A stretch of DNA of 59,766 nt, taken from assembly GCF_025751575.1 (NCBI RefSeq), contig NZ_JAOWLA010000020.1, forward strand, positions 1 to 59,766. Reading direction: 5' to 3'. The notes under the pieces were generated by a model that did not search any database, was not told where the DNA came from, and saw only the letters and a program-made list of their open reading frames with translations. The stretch comes from Albidovulum sediminicola (GTDB taxonomy: Bacteria > Pseudomonadota > Alphaproteobacteria > Rhodobacterales > Rhodobacteraceae). Position numbers and translations under genes: made by a program. This document shows, piece by piece, positions 1 through 8,343 of the stretch. The stretch's first letter is position 1. Each line of letters begins with the position of its first letter.

Positions 1-2
1 CC

Positions 3-194
3 TGCATCCCCGGTCGGAAGTCGCGCGGCAAAGCTGTCCGATACGACAAGCCGCGCCATCGCCGCCGCAACCGCATCGAGATCATGTTCGGTCGCCTGAA
101 AGACTGGCGCAGGGTCGCAACCCGCTACGACAGATGCACCAAGACCTTCCCATCCGCCATCGCATTCGCGGCCACCGTCATGTTCTGGCTTTGA
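3..194 (+). pseudogene. IS5-family transposase, C-terminal fragment (continues off the left edge)
   Basis: The frame is open from the window edge and reads a typical IS5-family (IS427-group) C-terminus: IPGRKSRGKAVRYDK, then RRRNRIEIMFGRLKDW and a final ATVMFWL before the TGA at 192-194. The NRIE..FGRLKDWRR block is the last catalytic region of these DDE transposases, with E as the third acidic residue. The element's terminal repeat probably lies just downstream, around 205-220 (GAGTCTGGACCCT). Upstream parts are outside the window, so I cannot tell whether the copy is intact. The stretch from 195 to 383 holds no other gene. Confidence 0.8.
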
Positions 195-383
195 AGATCA
201 ATGAGTCTGGACCCTGACGACAAGTGACGGCTCTGGTCCATGGTCGGGCCAGCCAATTGATCGCGCTAGTGCTGCGGCGTTCATCGGGGCGACCGTCTGC
301 CAGACGGCCTCTGATCCCGACAGGTCATCCTCCCATTCCATGCTATCCTGCCCCCCACCGGGAACTCGAATGGGAGGGGAGCG

Positions 384-737
384 ATGACACCGGACCAGAG
401 AAACTACGCGTCAATGTCGCGCTCGGATCATTACTTCGCGATCATGCGCACGACGATGTATGTGCTGGCCGCCAACGCGGCCTTCATTCATTTCGGGCCG
501 GGCGGCCACTCGGCCCCGCTGACGATGCTGGCCGTCACCGCCGGTGCCTATGGCATCCTTGCCGGGGGCGTCGCGCTCGATGACATCGCGGCGGTCCGCG
601 ACGACATAGACGACGCGATGAAGACCACGAACATGGGCCGGGTGCTGGCGGGGCGGAACATCCCCGCGCTGAAGGCGATCTCGACCGCGCTGATCGGCCT
701 GACCGTGCTCACCGAGCTTTGCGCGATCTTCATCTGA
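384..737 (+). CDS. Small integral membrane protein, function unknown
   Basis: This 117-residue protein starts at an ATG preceded by a clear GGGAGGGG ribosome-binding site. The N-terminal 25 residues are polar. Two hydrophobic helices follow at about 48-67 (MLAVTAGAYGILAGGVAL) and 97-117 (ISTALIGLTVLTELCAIFI), with an amphipathic stretch near 25-37. The acidic linker between them (DDIAAVRDDIDDAM) is probably exposed. I recognise no domain. The gene is monocistronic and lies between an IS5 remnant and small lipoprotein genes. Codon use looks like the rest of the window, which favours a resident gene. Confidence 0.7.
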   Translation: MTPDQRNYASMSRSDHYFAIMRTTMYVLAANAAFIHFGPGGHSAPLTMLAVTAGAYGILAGGVALDDIAAVRDDIDDAMKTTNMGRVLAGRNIPALKAISTALIGLTVLTELCAIFI

Positions 738-745
738 GCGCAGGG

Positions 746-886
746 TCAGAACAGCCCGTCGCCGCCCTGCTGGTCCTCGACCACCTGGTCGGCGATCACG
801 GCGCCGCCCGCGCCGACGATGACGGCGCCGCAGCCCGATAGCGCGGCAAGCGCGCAGAGCGCCAGGATCATGTGGATGCGCGGCAT
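746..886 (-). CDS. Small lipoprotein, 46 residues
   Basis: The reverse strand encodes a 46-residue protein beginning MPRIHMILALCALAALSGC. A charged start, hydrophobic core and LSGC lipobox predict cleavage before the Cys at residue 19 and lipid anchoring. The mature part is tiny (GAVIVGAGGAVIADQ, then a short acidic Gln/Gly tail). A GGGAG ribosome-binding site lies about 8 bases before the ATG. Such mini-lipoproteins are common in Rhodobacterales and usually remain uncharacterised. It converges with the membrane-protein gene just to its left. A chance open frame is possible given its length, but the lipobox plus ribosome-binding site argue for a real gene. Confidence 0.6.
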   Translation of the reverse strand: MPRIHMILALCALAALSGCGAVIVGAGGAVIADQVVEDQQGGDGLF

Positions 887-1025
887 GGTCTTCTCCCTTC
901 TCTCGCCCGGACAGGGCCCAACGCCGAGGATCTGCGCGCGGGCAAGGCCCCCGACGGGCTTCCCTTAACATAATCTTAACCATTCGCACGCTATCAAGAC
1001 GCATGAGTATTTCACCCAGGCATTG

Positions 1026-1331
1026 ATGCGTAGCATACTGATCCTATTCTTGCTCTGTAGCTGCGGCGCCTCACCGGCGCCGCAGTTTTTCAATTCGGAA
1101 CGCCATGAGGTCACGCTGGAGGGCATCGACTTCGTCGTCTTCCGCAAGGGCGACCGGGCGGAGGTCGTGCGTCTGGGCTACCTTGGCAAGCGGGCCCGCG
1201 ACCCTGTGCCCCGCCTGATGGAAGAGGCGATCGAGCGCACCACGGGCTGCCGGGCGCGCCCCGGGTCGAAGGTCACGGGACTTCCGGGGGACACCGGGGA
1301 GGCGCGTTTCGACCTCGACTGCCCGGAGTGA
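1026..1331 (+). CDS. Putative lipoprotein or secreted small protein
   Basis: This is a protein of about 101 residues with a short hydrophobic N-terminus (MRSILILFLLCSCGASPAP). The LCSC segment resembles a lipobox with Cys near residue 13, although the signal is short. The mature part (about residues 14-101) has alternating beta-like segments (HEVTLEGIDFVVFRKGDRAEVVRL) and two further Cys residues, one near a CRARPGSK segment and one near the C-terminus, which could form a disulfide. A TTG three bases upstream is also in frame, but I prefer the ATG at 1026. The ribosome-binding site is weak. Function unknown. Confidence 0.6.
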   Translation: MRSILILFLLCSCGASPAPQFFNSERHEVTLEGIDFVVFRKGDRAEVVRLGYLGKRARDPVPRLMEEAIERTTGCRARPGSKVTGLPGDTGEARFDLDCPE

Positions 1332-1474
1332 TACAGATCATGGCGAAGGACCGCTCCTGACCGCAATGGGCCGCCGCAAACGCGCGCAAGGTGGAAAGGG
1401 AGTTCGATGCGTCGCCCCTGGCTTGCCCCCCGGAAGTTCCCTCGCGGTGATGCGGAGCGCGCCCAAATGTGCTC

Positions 1475-2446
1475 TTATCCCCAACGCTGGGCCGCCCGGA
1501 GGCTGAGTTTTCCGGCTTCGCTCAGGGTGACGGGCTGGTGACGCCCCCCCGATTTCGTCAGCATGATCGGAACCTTGTTGCCGATCGCATCATGTGGCCG
1601 TTCCTCGTTGTAGTATCTACGCCAAGCCTCCCGCTTTTCGGCGGCATCCGCAAGGGTCATGAAGTTGCCGTTGTCGCGCCATTGGTCCGAGCGACAATGG
1701 CGACGCTGGTTCAGGCATTCGGCCCGGAACCGGCCGTTGAACGCTTCGATGAAAGCGTTGTCGGTCGGCTTTCCTGGCCGCGAAAAGTCCAGAACGACGC
1801 CGCGCTGAGAGGCCCAAAGACCCATGTCTCGGGACACGAACTCTTTGCCCTGATCAACGCGGATCGTCTTCGGATAGCCTGCCGTCCGGCAGGCCCTGTC
1901 GAGCGTCGCCACGACATCTTCCCCGCGATAGCTGTAGCGCACGTCAAGCACCGGGACGTAGCGCGAGAAGGTGTCTACGACGGTCAGGACTCGCAGCTTC
2001 TTGCCCGTCGCCAGTTGGTCGTACCCATTCAGCGGGCGAACAGTCCCCCGGACTGTTCGCTGATCCGCTTCATTCCATCGCCCAGACATCGTTCGGGCCA
2101 ATAGCCTCGACACGGTCATCCCGTACTTGGCCTTCATCCGCCGCTTCGGGGGCTTGTTCCGGAGCTGAAGGTCCAGCTCATTGTAAATCCTACGGGTCTT
2201 CCTCATGTTGATCTCCCAGCCTTCCCGGCGCAGCAGCACATGCACACGGCGGTAACCGTAGCGCACGCGTGTCTCTGCGATCTCCTTGATCCGTCGTTCG
2301 ACGGCTGCCTGGTCGGGGCGCCGGGGCTTGTAGTGGAACGTGGAGGTGTCGAACCGAAGGGCCTCACAAGCCCTGAGGTGCCCCTGGATTTGTAGACGCT
2401 TTGCCGCCTTGCTTTGAGCCGAGGAGGCCAGCATTGGGACAAGCAA
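1475..2446 (-). pseudogene. IS3-family transposase OrfB, degraded
   Basis: The 323-residue reading is clearly IS3-family OrfB. It has the N-terminal region (RRPDQAAVERRIKEIAE, RYGYRRVHVLLRREGW), then LTVVDTFSRY, IRVDQGKEFVSRD with the second catalytic Asp, and DNAFIEAFNGRFRAECLN with the catalytic Glu, ending in NEERPHDAIGNK. The first catalytic region (normally W-x-M-D-F) is broken: a WAME segment survives only in another frame, and about 40 extra bases with a perfect hairpin sit there. A second extra segment of about 36 bases follows AECLN. OrfA is missing, because IS21 istB sequence begins immediately upstream. The copy is almost certainly inactive. Confidence 0.8.
2037..2059. repeat. Perfect hairpin inside the IS3 OrfB remnant
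   Basis: The 10-base arms CGAACAGTCC (2037-2046) and GGACTGTTCG (2050-2059) are perfect inverted repeats around a 3-base centre. They lie exactly where the transposase departs from the family pattern. A weaker hairpin (GCCATTG at 1678-1684 with CAATGGC at 1695-1701) marks the second departure. This could be a palindromic insertion or a repair scar. Confidence 0.6.
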
Positions 2447-2450
2447 TTAC

Positions 2451-2712
2451 AGTGACGAGTTGGGCTTCGTGCCGCTCTCCAAGACCGGCGCCGAACCTCT
2501 CTTCGAAATGATCTCGCAGCGTTAGGAGCGCGGCGCCACACTCATCACCAGAAACCTGCCTTTCGAAGAATGAATCGAAACATTCGGAGCCGAACGCCTG
2601 ACTGGCGTCACTGCCCGACCGGTCGACACATCATGTCAACACCCTTGAGATGAAAGACGAGAGCTACAGGCTTGCCCAGAGCCGCGTGCGCAAGGCCAAA
2701 GCGGCCACCTGA
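2451..2712 (+). pseudogene. istB: IS21-family helper ATPase IstB, C-terminal remnant
   Basis: Forward translation gives DELGFVPLSKTGAEPLFE, MISQR, then GATLITRNLPFEE and ETFGAERLTG, and after a +1 shift THHVNTLEMKDESYRLAQS. This is the C-terminal half of IstB (the AAA+ partner of the IS21 transposase), where the family reads DELG.VPL...LF, ERGSTL.TSNLPF and FGSERLTGALLDRL. Stop codons interrupt it after MISQR and after PFEE, and a frameshift follows ARP. It is a dead fragment abutting the IS3 remnant on the other strand. The 200 bases after it (2713-2912) hold nothing I recognise. Confidence 0.8.
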
Positions 2713-2912
2713 TTGCCCACGCCGAGATTGGCCCTTGGGGCCAAAGCGCCAGGGCAAGCGCCAGCTTCTTGGGGAGCGCACGCGCCATGGCGCTTGGAAC
2801 CCCACCACTGGCCTGGTCTTGCCCCGCCTCGTGGTCGGATTTGTACCCGCCGTCGACAGCGTCGCCTGGCATTCTCGGGGGTGCTGGCCGCCAAGCAGCG
2901 CCCCCCTTCACA

Positions 2913-3776
2913 TCACGCCTGCGCCGATGGCAGGACACGGGAGGCCTGTTCGCCCAGACCCGCGATGCCCAGCGTCACGACCTCGCCGCCTTTCAGGTAG
3001 CGGGGCGGCTTCTGGCCCATCCCGACCCCCGGGGGCGTTCCCGTGGAAATGATGTCGCCAGGCTGCAAGCTCATGAAGCGGCTGCAATAGGCGATCAGGT
3101 GTGGCACCTTGAAGATCAGGGTTGACGTGCTGCCCGATTGCATGCGCTTGCCATCGACATCCAGCCACATGGCAAGGTTGTCGACATCGCTCACCTCGTC
3201 CGGCGTGACCAGCCATGGCCCGGTCGGCCCGAATGTGTCGCAGCCCTTGCCCTTGTCCCATGTGCCCGCACGATCGAGCTGGAATTCGCGTTCCGACACG
3301 TCGTTGATCACGCAGAAGCCGGCGACGTGGTCCATAGCATCGGCCTCGTCGATATAGATGCCCGGCTTGCCGATCACGACGCCCAGTTCGACCTCCCAAT
3401 CGGTTCGGACGCTGTCACGGGGGATCTGGATGGGATCGTTTGGCCCGCAGATGGCAGAGGTCCACTTGTTGAAGATGATGGGCTCTGGCGGAATGGGCAT
3501 TCTGGCCTCTTCGGCGTGATCGGCGTAGTTCAGGCCGATGCAGATGAACTTGCCGACGCCGCCGACGCAGGGTCCAAGCCGCAGGTCCTGTTGCGGGACG
3601 CCCTCGACAAGCGGCAGCGATGCAGGATCAAGGTCCCGCAATGCCTTCAGCGCGTCGGGGCGAAGCGTGTCACCGCCGATATCGGCGACCACGCCTGACA
3701 GGTCGCGAACCCGGCCCGTGTGATCCAGAAGGCCCGGTTTTTCGGCACTGGGGGCGCCATAGCGCAGAAGTTTCAT
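2913..3776 (-). CDS. Fumarylacetoacetate hydrolase-family protein, probable 2,4-diketo-3-deoxy-L-fuconate/rhamnonate hydrolase
   Basis: This 287-residue protein covers the full FAH fold. The N-terminal cap (1-70) is followed by the catalytic domain with KFICIGLNYADHAEEA, the metal-binding E-x-E in DWEVELGVVIG, the distal Asp in FCVINDVSERE, the lysine segment WDKGKGCDTFGP, and STGTPPGVGMG near the C-terminus. Proteins with this layout include the hydrolase of non-phosphorylative L-fucose and L-rhamnose breakdown, which cleaves 2,4-diketo-3-deoxy acids to pyruvate and L-lactate; many are loosely annotated as ureidoglycolate lyase. The context (KDF dehydrogenase-like SDR and lactate dehydrogenase-like enzyme in the divergent operon) favours the sugar role. 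It is the last gene of the leftward transporter operon, 148 bases after the ATPase gene. Confidence 0.8.
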   Translation of the reverse strand: MKLLRYGAPSAEKPGLLDHTGRVRDLSGVVADIGGDTLRPDALKALRDLDPASLPLVEGVPQQDLRLGPCVGGVGKFICIGLNYADHAEEARMPIPPEPIIFNKWTSAICGPNDPIQIPRDSVRTDWEVELGVVIGKPGIYIDEADAMDHVAGFCVINDVSEREFQLDRAGTWDKGKGCDTFGPTGPWLVTPDEVSDVDNLAMWLDVDGKRMQSGSTSTLIFKVPHLIAYCSRFMSLQPGDIISTGTPPGVGMGQKPPRYLKGGEVVTLGIAGLGEQASRVLPSAQA

Positions 3777-3924
3777 GGGATCTCCTAATCGTCGGAATTA
3801 TTCGTATGCACGGCCATTGACGCCAGCGTCCGAGGGGCCCTGCCATTGGCTGCGTCAGACGAGCGGGCGCGAGCGCACGCATCTGGCCTACCTGTCGGCC
3901 CGAAACGCGCTGCGCCGCCGGGCA

Positions 3925-5433
3925 TCACGCCGCATGACCGGGCTTGATCCCGGAAATGGCCTGAATGAGGTTATCCTCGGTCACTTCGTCCGAGGTGAAC
4001 GTGCGCGTAATCCGGCCCGAGTACATGGCGACGATCCGGTCGGAGACGTGCAGAACCTCTGGCATCTCCGAACTGATGACGATCACGGCATAGCCCTGGG
4101 CCGCCAGTTCGCGCAGCAGCTTGTGGATTTCGGATTTGCTGCCAACGTCGATGCCCCGGGTGGGTTCGTCCACGATCAGCACGTTTGGATGCATCGACAG
4201 CCATTTGCCGATGACGATCTTTTGCTGATTGCCGCCCGACAGGTTGCCAACCCGCTGCTTCCAACTGGGCGTTCGAATGTCCAGACGGTCACGATACTGG
4301 TCGAAGATCGCGATCTCCGCCCCTTCGGCAACGAAGGGGCCGGCTTTCAGATCATCCACCTGCGGCAATGTCATGTTGTCGCGGCAATTCATACCGAGGA
4401 TCAGGCCCTGGCCCTTTCGGTCTTCCGGCACAAGCGAAATTCCCAGCGCGATCGCATCGGCCGGCGAGTGAAGGCGCACTTCCTCGCCATCCAGCAGGAT
4501 CTGCCCGGCCGAAGGGTCACGCAGGCCAAACAGCGTCTCGGCAATCTCGGTCCGGCCCGCGCCGACAAGGCCGTAGAAACCCACCACCTCGCCCCGGCGC
4601 ACCTCAAAGCTTACATCCTGATAAAGCGCGCCGCAGCTCAGACCGCGCACTTCCAGCGCGACCGCGCCCAGATCGTGATGCGCGGCGTTCCGGCTAAGGT
4701 CCAGCTTGCGCCCGATCATCATCTGCGTGACGGCCTCCTCGTTTGTCTCGGCCGTGACGACCGTGCCCTGATACTGGCCATCGCGCAGGATCGAGATGCG
4801 GTCGGTGATCTTGAAGATTTCCTCCATCCGGTGCGAGATGTAGATGATCCCGACGCCATCGGCCTTCAGGTCGGCGATCACGTCGAACAGGACCACCTTT
4901 TCGGCATCGGTGAGGGAAGCGGTGGGTTCGTCGAAAATCACCGCCTTGGCATCCACCGTCAGCGCCCGTGCAATCTCGACCATCTGCTGGTTGGCGATCG
5001 AAAGATCGCCCACGCGCGTCTTTGCATCGAAACCCACGTTCAGCTTCTTGAGGATCGCGTTGGTCTGCGCGGTCAGCGTGGCCCAATCGACCCGGCCAAA
5101 GCTCTTGCGCGGCAGTTCGCCCAGATAGATATTCTCGGCGACCGACAGTTCTTCGGCCAGGCTCAGCTCCTGGTGAATAAACACGATGCCCATCGCCTTG
5201 GCCTCAAGCGGGCCGGACATGGTGACTTTCGTGTCGCCCATGTAGATGTCGCCACCGTCCGGCTGGTAGATCCCGCCAAGCACTTTCATCAAGGTGGATT
5301 TCCCGGCGCCGTTCTCGCCCATAAGGGCGTGAACCTCCCCCGGCAGGACCGAGAACGAGACGCCGTCCAAGGCGCGTACGCCGGGAAAGGTCTTGACGAT
5401 GTTGTCGAGGTGAAGAACGGGCGCGGTGGTCAT
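3925..5433 (-). CDS. CUT2-type sugar ABC transporter, double ATP-binding subunit (RbsA-like)
   Basis: This 502-residue protein has two fused nucleotide-binding domains, typical of the ribose/xylose (CUT2) class. Domain 1 (about 5-240) has an intact Walker A (GENGAGKST), signature LSIANQQMVEIARAL and Walker B (AVIFDEPTASL). Domain 2 (about 260-495) has the degenerate Walker A GLVGAGRTE usual for this family, signature LSGGNQQKIVIGKWL and Walker B (LIVDEPTRGIDVGSK). It powers import of an unknown sugar or polyol at the inner membrane. Its ATG overlaps the stop of the upstream permease gene by four bases (ATGA), so the two are translationally coupled. Confidence 0.92.
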   Translation of the reverse strand: MTTAPVLHLDNIVKTFPGVRALDGVSFSVLPGEVHALMGENGAGKSTLMKVLGGIYQPDGGDIYMGDTKVTMSGPLEAKAMGIVFIHQELSLAEELSVAENIYLGELPRKSFGRVDWATLTAQTNAILKKLNVGFDAKTRVGDLSIANQQMVEIARALTVDAKAVIFDEPTASLTDAEKVVLFDVIADLKADGVGIIYISHRMEEIFKITDRISILRDGQYQGTVVTAETNEEAVTQMMIGRKLDLSRNAAHHDLGAVALEVRGLSCGALYQDVSFEVRRGEVVGFYGLVGAGRTEIAETLFGLRDPSAGQILLDGEEVRLHSPADAIALGISLVPEDRKGQGLILGMNCRDNMTLPQVDDLKAGPFVAEGAEIAIFDQYRDRLDIRTPSWKQRVGNLSGGNQQKIVIGKWLSMHPNVLIVDEPTRGIDVGSKSEIHKLLRELAAQGYAVIVISSEMPEVLHVSDRIVAMYSGRITRTFTSDEVTEDNLIQAISGIKPGHAA

Positions 5434-6431
5434 ACCTTCAGCTCCTCTTTGCCTTTGACGTTGAGTTGCCGGTCAAGGAACAGCACCGCGATCAGGATCA
5501 GACCGATGACAAGGTTCACGGTCGAGGTGTCCGCGCCGATGTGGCCCAACCCCTTGCGCAAGAGCTGGATCGCGATCACGCCGCCGAAAGTGCCGATGAC
5601 GCTGCCGGCGCCGCCGGTGATCTTGGTGCCACCCAGAACGACGGCGGTGATGACCCACAGTTCGTAAAGCTGGCCGTCGTTGGGGTTCACCGACCCGCTT
5701 TCAGAATAGAAGACCACCGCCGACAGCGCCGCCAGAAAGCCGATGATCGCGAAGTTGATCATCATGTGCGGCCCGACACGGATACCGGCATTGACCGCCG
5801 CTTCGCGGTTGTCCCCGATGGCATAGGCATTGCGGCCATGGACGGTCCTGGACATGACGAACCAGATCACCAGCGTGACCGCCAGCAGGACCCACGACGC
5901 CGTGGCAAGGCCGAGGAATTCCGCCTCGGCGAAATCGACCAAGGTCCAGTTGAGGTGGCTTGTGGGATTCTCGCCGTTGAACATGAAGACGATCCCGCGA
6001 AAGCCCAACATCGAGCCCAGCGTGACGATGAAGGCGTCCACGCCGGTCTTCCAGACGATCAGCCCGTTGAGCGCGCCCAGCAGGGTGCCGGCCGTCAGCG
6101 CCAGAAGCCAGGCCACCGGGATGACCCAGTCCCCGAGGGCCGCGAAGATCGGCCATGTCATGCTTTCAAGCAGGATGATCGCGGCGATGGCAAAGGTCGC
6201 GCCGACGGACAGGTCGATGTTGCCGTTGACCATGACAATGGTCATGCCCATCGCGATGATCCCGATCGGGGCCGACTGCTTGAGAAGCAACAGCATGTTG
6301 TCGAAGTCCATGAAGGCCTTGTCCGAGAGCGACAGAAACTCGCCCGCCACGCTGAAAAAAACCAGTTCAAACGCGATGAAGCCCCAGATCGCACCGCTTT
6401 TCAGCGCCTTGGACAGTGTACCTTGTTGCAT
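5430..6431 (-). CDS. CUT2-type sugar ABC transporter permease (RbsC-like), second permease
   Basis: This 333-residue membrane protein has the BPD_transp_2 fold: about nine hydrophobic segments, the conserved MGMTIVMVNGNIDLSVGAT motif (about 60-80), VTLGSMLGFRGIVFMFNG, and the cytoplasmic coupling region near AYAIGDNREAAVNAGIRV. VLGGTKITGGAGSVIGTFGG is the usual C-terminal signature. It lies 15 bases after the first permease gene and overlaps the ATPase start, so it belongs to the same operon. Two different permease genes point to a heterodimeric channel, as in some CUT2 systems such as the AI-2 (Lsr) and rhamnose importers. Confidence 0.9.
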   Translation of the reverse strand: MQQGTLSKALKSGAIWGFIAFELVFFSVAGEFLSLSDKAFMDFDNMLLLLKQSAPIGIIAMGMTIVMVNGNIDLSVGATFAIAAIILLESMTWPIFAALGDWVIPVAWLLALTAGTLLGALNGLIVWKTGVDAFIVTLGSMLGFRGIVFMFNGENPTSHLNWTLVDFAEAEFLGLATASWVLLAVTLVIWFVMSRTVHGRNAYAIGDNREAAVNAGIRVGPHMMINFAIIGFLAALSAVVFYSESGSVNPNDGQLYELWVITAVVLGGTKITGGAGSVIGTFGGVIAIQLLRKGLGHIGADTSTVNLVIGLILIAVLFLDRQLNVKGKEELKV

Positions 6432-6446
6432 GGTTCGCTCTCCCTC

Positions 6447-7421
6447 TTACGCGATCGGCGACCAGAGCTTGCCGCGCTTGGCCGCGATGTCGAGCCAGAC
6501 GGCAAGGATGATGATGACCCAGGTCACCACGAACTGAACGTAGAATTGCAGGCCAAGCAGAAGCAGGCCGTTCTGGATGAAGCCGAGGATCAGCACGCCG
6601 ATGACGGCCTTGAAGATCGTGCCGGACCCACCCAACAACGATGCGCCGCCCAGGATCACGGCCGCCAGCACCTCCAGTTCCAGGCCCTGACCGACGGTGT
6701 TCTGCGAACCCATCGAGCGGCTGGCCTGGATGAGGCCGGCGGTCGCCACGCATGCCGCCGAGATCAGGTAGCATGTAAACACCGTGCGTGCGCGGCGAAT
6801 GCCCGAGAAAGTGGCGGCGGTGCCGTTGCCGCCGACGGCATAGACCTTGCGGCCGAAGGCTGTCTTGGAAAGGACGGCCCCGAGGAACACCGCAACGGCT
6901 ATGAAGATCAGGATCGGGACCGGGACACCAAGGGCGGTTCCCTGCCCGAAGGCGCTGAACCAGGTGCCTTCCTTGTCCGCGATATCCATGTTCTGGCCGC
7001 CGGAATAGGTCAGCGTCAGACCATGAATCGCGGACAACATCCCCAAGGTCACGATCAGGGAATTGAGCCGGAGGTAGCCCACCAGAAAACCGATGAACGC
7101 CCCCAGACCCAGCGTCATGGCGAACATCGCGGGGATGGCCAGGAGCGGTCCGATCTTGTCGTGCAGATCCAGCACCACGATCGTCGAAAAGGACATCATG
7201 GAGCCCACGGAGAGATCGAGGTTCCCGCTGATCACCACGAAGGTCACGCCCAAGGCCATGACCCCCAGAATGGCCGACGACCGAACGACGCTGAACAGGT
7301 TGTCCACGGACAGGAACTTGGGGTTTGCGATGGTAAAGGCGATCATGAAGACGGCAAAGGCGATCAGGATTCCCTGCTTGGCCAGAACGCTTCCGATCCG
7401 TTGCTTGGTCAGTGTTGCCAT
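6447..7421 (-). CDS. CUT2-type sugar ABC transporter permease (RbsC-like), first permease
   Basis: This 324-residue permease starts at an ATG with GAGGGAGGGGATC upstream; a longer open frame to 7682 lacks a good site and runs into the neighbouring SDR gene. It has the family motif VTFVVISGNLDLSVGSMM (about 60-77), about nine membrane helices, RKVYAVGGNGTAATFSGI at the ATPase contact loop and VILGGASLLGGSGTIFKAV near the C-terminus. It lies between an SDR gene and the second permease gene. It should pair with the 5430-6431 product to form the channel. Confidence 0.9.
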   Translation of the reverse strand: MATLTKQRIGSVLAKQGILIAFAVFMIAFTIANPKFLSVDNLFSVVRSSAILGVMALGVTFVVISGNLDLSVGSMMSFSTIVVLDLHDKIGPLLAIPAMFAMTLGLGAFIGFLVGYLRLNSLIVTLGMLSAIHGLTLTYSGGQNMDIADKEGTWFSAFGQGTALGVPVPILIFIAVAVFLGAVLSKTAFGRKVYAVGGNGTAATFSGIRRARTVFTCYLISAACVATAGLIQASRSMGSQNTVGQGLELEVLAAVILGGASLLGGSGTIFKAVIGVLILGFIQNGLLLLGLQFYVQFVVTWVIIILAVWLDIAAKRGKLWSPIA

Positions 7422-7474
7422 GATCCCCTCCCTCGGGCCGTTGGCGTTCCGTATCGTCTCCGACAAACGGCCGG

Positions 7475-8263
7475 TCACACCAAGGTCATGCCCCCGTCGA
7501 TCATGACGATTTGACCCGTCATGTAATCGCTTTCGCGCGAGGCCAGAAATGTTGTCGTTCCGGTGATATCCTGAGGTGTCGCAACGCGACCTTTCAGGAT
7601 TGCGGCCGAGAACTCTTCCATTGCCTGCCCCGGGCGTTCGGACGCGCCAATCGCCAGCAGATCCTGATCGACCTGCTCCCACATTTCGGTTGCCACGACG
7701 CCGGGCGCGAAACCTGTTACGGTGATATCATGTTTCGCCAGGTCGCGGGCCCCGGATTGCGTCAGCGACACGACCGCGAATTTCGATGCGCAATAGGGGG
7801 CGACATTGTCAAACCCCTGACGGCTGGCGATGGACGCCGTGTTGATGATCTTGCCGCCAGTGCCCTGCGCGATCATCTGGCGCGCCGCTTCCTGCATGCC
7901 GATCATACAGCCCAGGCCATTGACGCCCATGATGAAATTCCAGTTGTCCTCGGTCACGTCCATGAAGTTCATCGGCTTGTTCACGCCGGCGTTGTTGAAC
8001 TTCACGTCGAGGCGGCCGAAGGTTTCGACGGTGTGGGCGATCATTGCCCTGACCTGTTCCCGGTTCGTCACGTCGACCGCAGCCGACGTGACCTGCCGAT
8101 CAAAGCGGCTGCGGTTCGCTTCGGCGACTTCCGCCACCTTTTCACCGTTGATGTCGGCAAAACAGACCTTGGCGCCTTCGATCAGAAGCGCCTCGCCAAT
8201 CGCGCGTCCAATGCCCTGAGCTGCGCCTGTCACGATGCAGACGCGGTCAGAAACACGTCCCAT
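7475..8263 (-). CDS. SDR-family oxidoreductase (polyol/sugar dehydrogenase type)
   Basis: This is a 262-residue classical short-chain dehydrogenase. The nucleotide-binding motif TGAAQGIG is at about 12-19, an acidic residue after beta-2 (CFADIN) suggests NAD preference, NNAG is at about 90, the catalytic Ser is in NTASIASRQG, the catalytic Tyr/Lys in APYCASKFA, and the C-terminus is DYMTGQIVMIDGGMTLV. It resembles sorbitol/polyol dehydrogenases. It is encoded inside the transporter operon, between the binding-protein and permease genes, so it probably acts on the imported compound. It is closely related to the SDR at 11363-12172 (shared patterns such as GMQEAARQMIAQG and a WEQ.D.DL..IG segment). 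Confidence 0.88.
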   Translation of the reverse strand: MGRVSDRVCIVTGAAQGIGRAIGEALLIEGAKVCFADINGEKVAEVAEANRSRFDRQVTSAAVDVTNREQVRAMIAHTVETFGRLDVKFNNAGVNKPMNFMDVTEDNWNFIMGVNGLGCMIGMQEAARQMIAQGTGGKIINTASIASRQGFDNVAPYCASKFAVVSLTQSGARDLAKHDITVTGFAPGVVATEMWEQVDQDLLAIGASERPGQAMEEFSAAILKGRVATPQDITGTTTFLASRESDYMTGQIVMIDGGMTLV

Positions 8264-8305
8264 GCCGTGTCTCCCTGCAAATTTTTTCGTTGGTGGGGGT
8301 CTGCA

Positions 8306-8326
8306 GGGCGCGGACGGGCCGCGCCC
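8306..8326 (-). promoter_or_regulatory. Stem-loop just after the binding-protein gene
   Basis: The 8-base arms GGGCGCGG (8306-8313) and CCGCGCCC (8319-8326) flank a 5-base loop. No U-run follows on the transcribed strand. In binding-protein operons such hairpins protect the upstream message so the binding protein is made in excess over the membrane parts; I infer that role here. Confidence 0.5.
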
Positions 8327-8343
8327 AGCACAAGCGGGATGCC

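Noticed and set aside
2713-2912. Several overlapping short frames on both strands
   Set aside because: No ribosome-binding sites, no domains and biased composition; probably non-coding debris between istB and the FAH-family gene.
5466-7514. 682-residue open frame antisense to the two permease genes
   Set aside because: Composition is charged and repetitive, the mirror of hydrophobic codons; both permeases are well supported.
7422-7682. N-terminal extension of the first permease
   Set aside because: Runs into the SDR gene and lacks family similarity; the ATG at 7421 has a strong ribosome-binding site.
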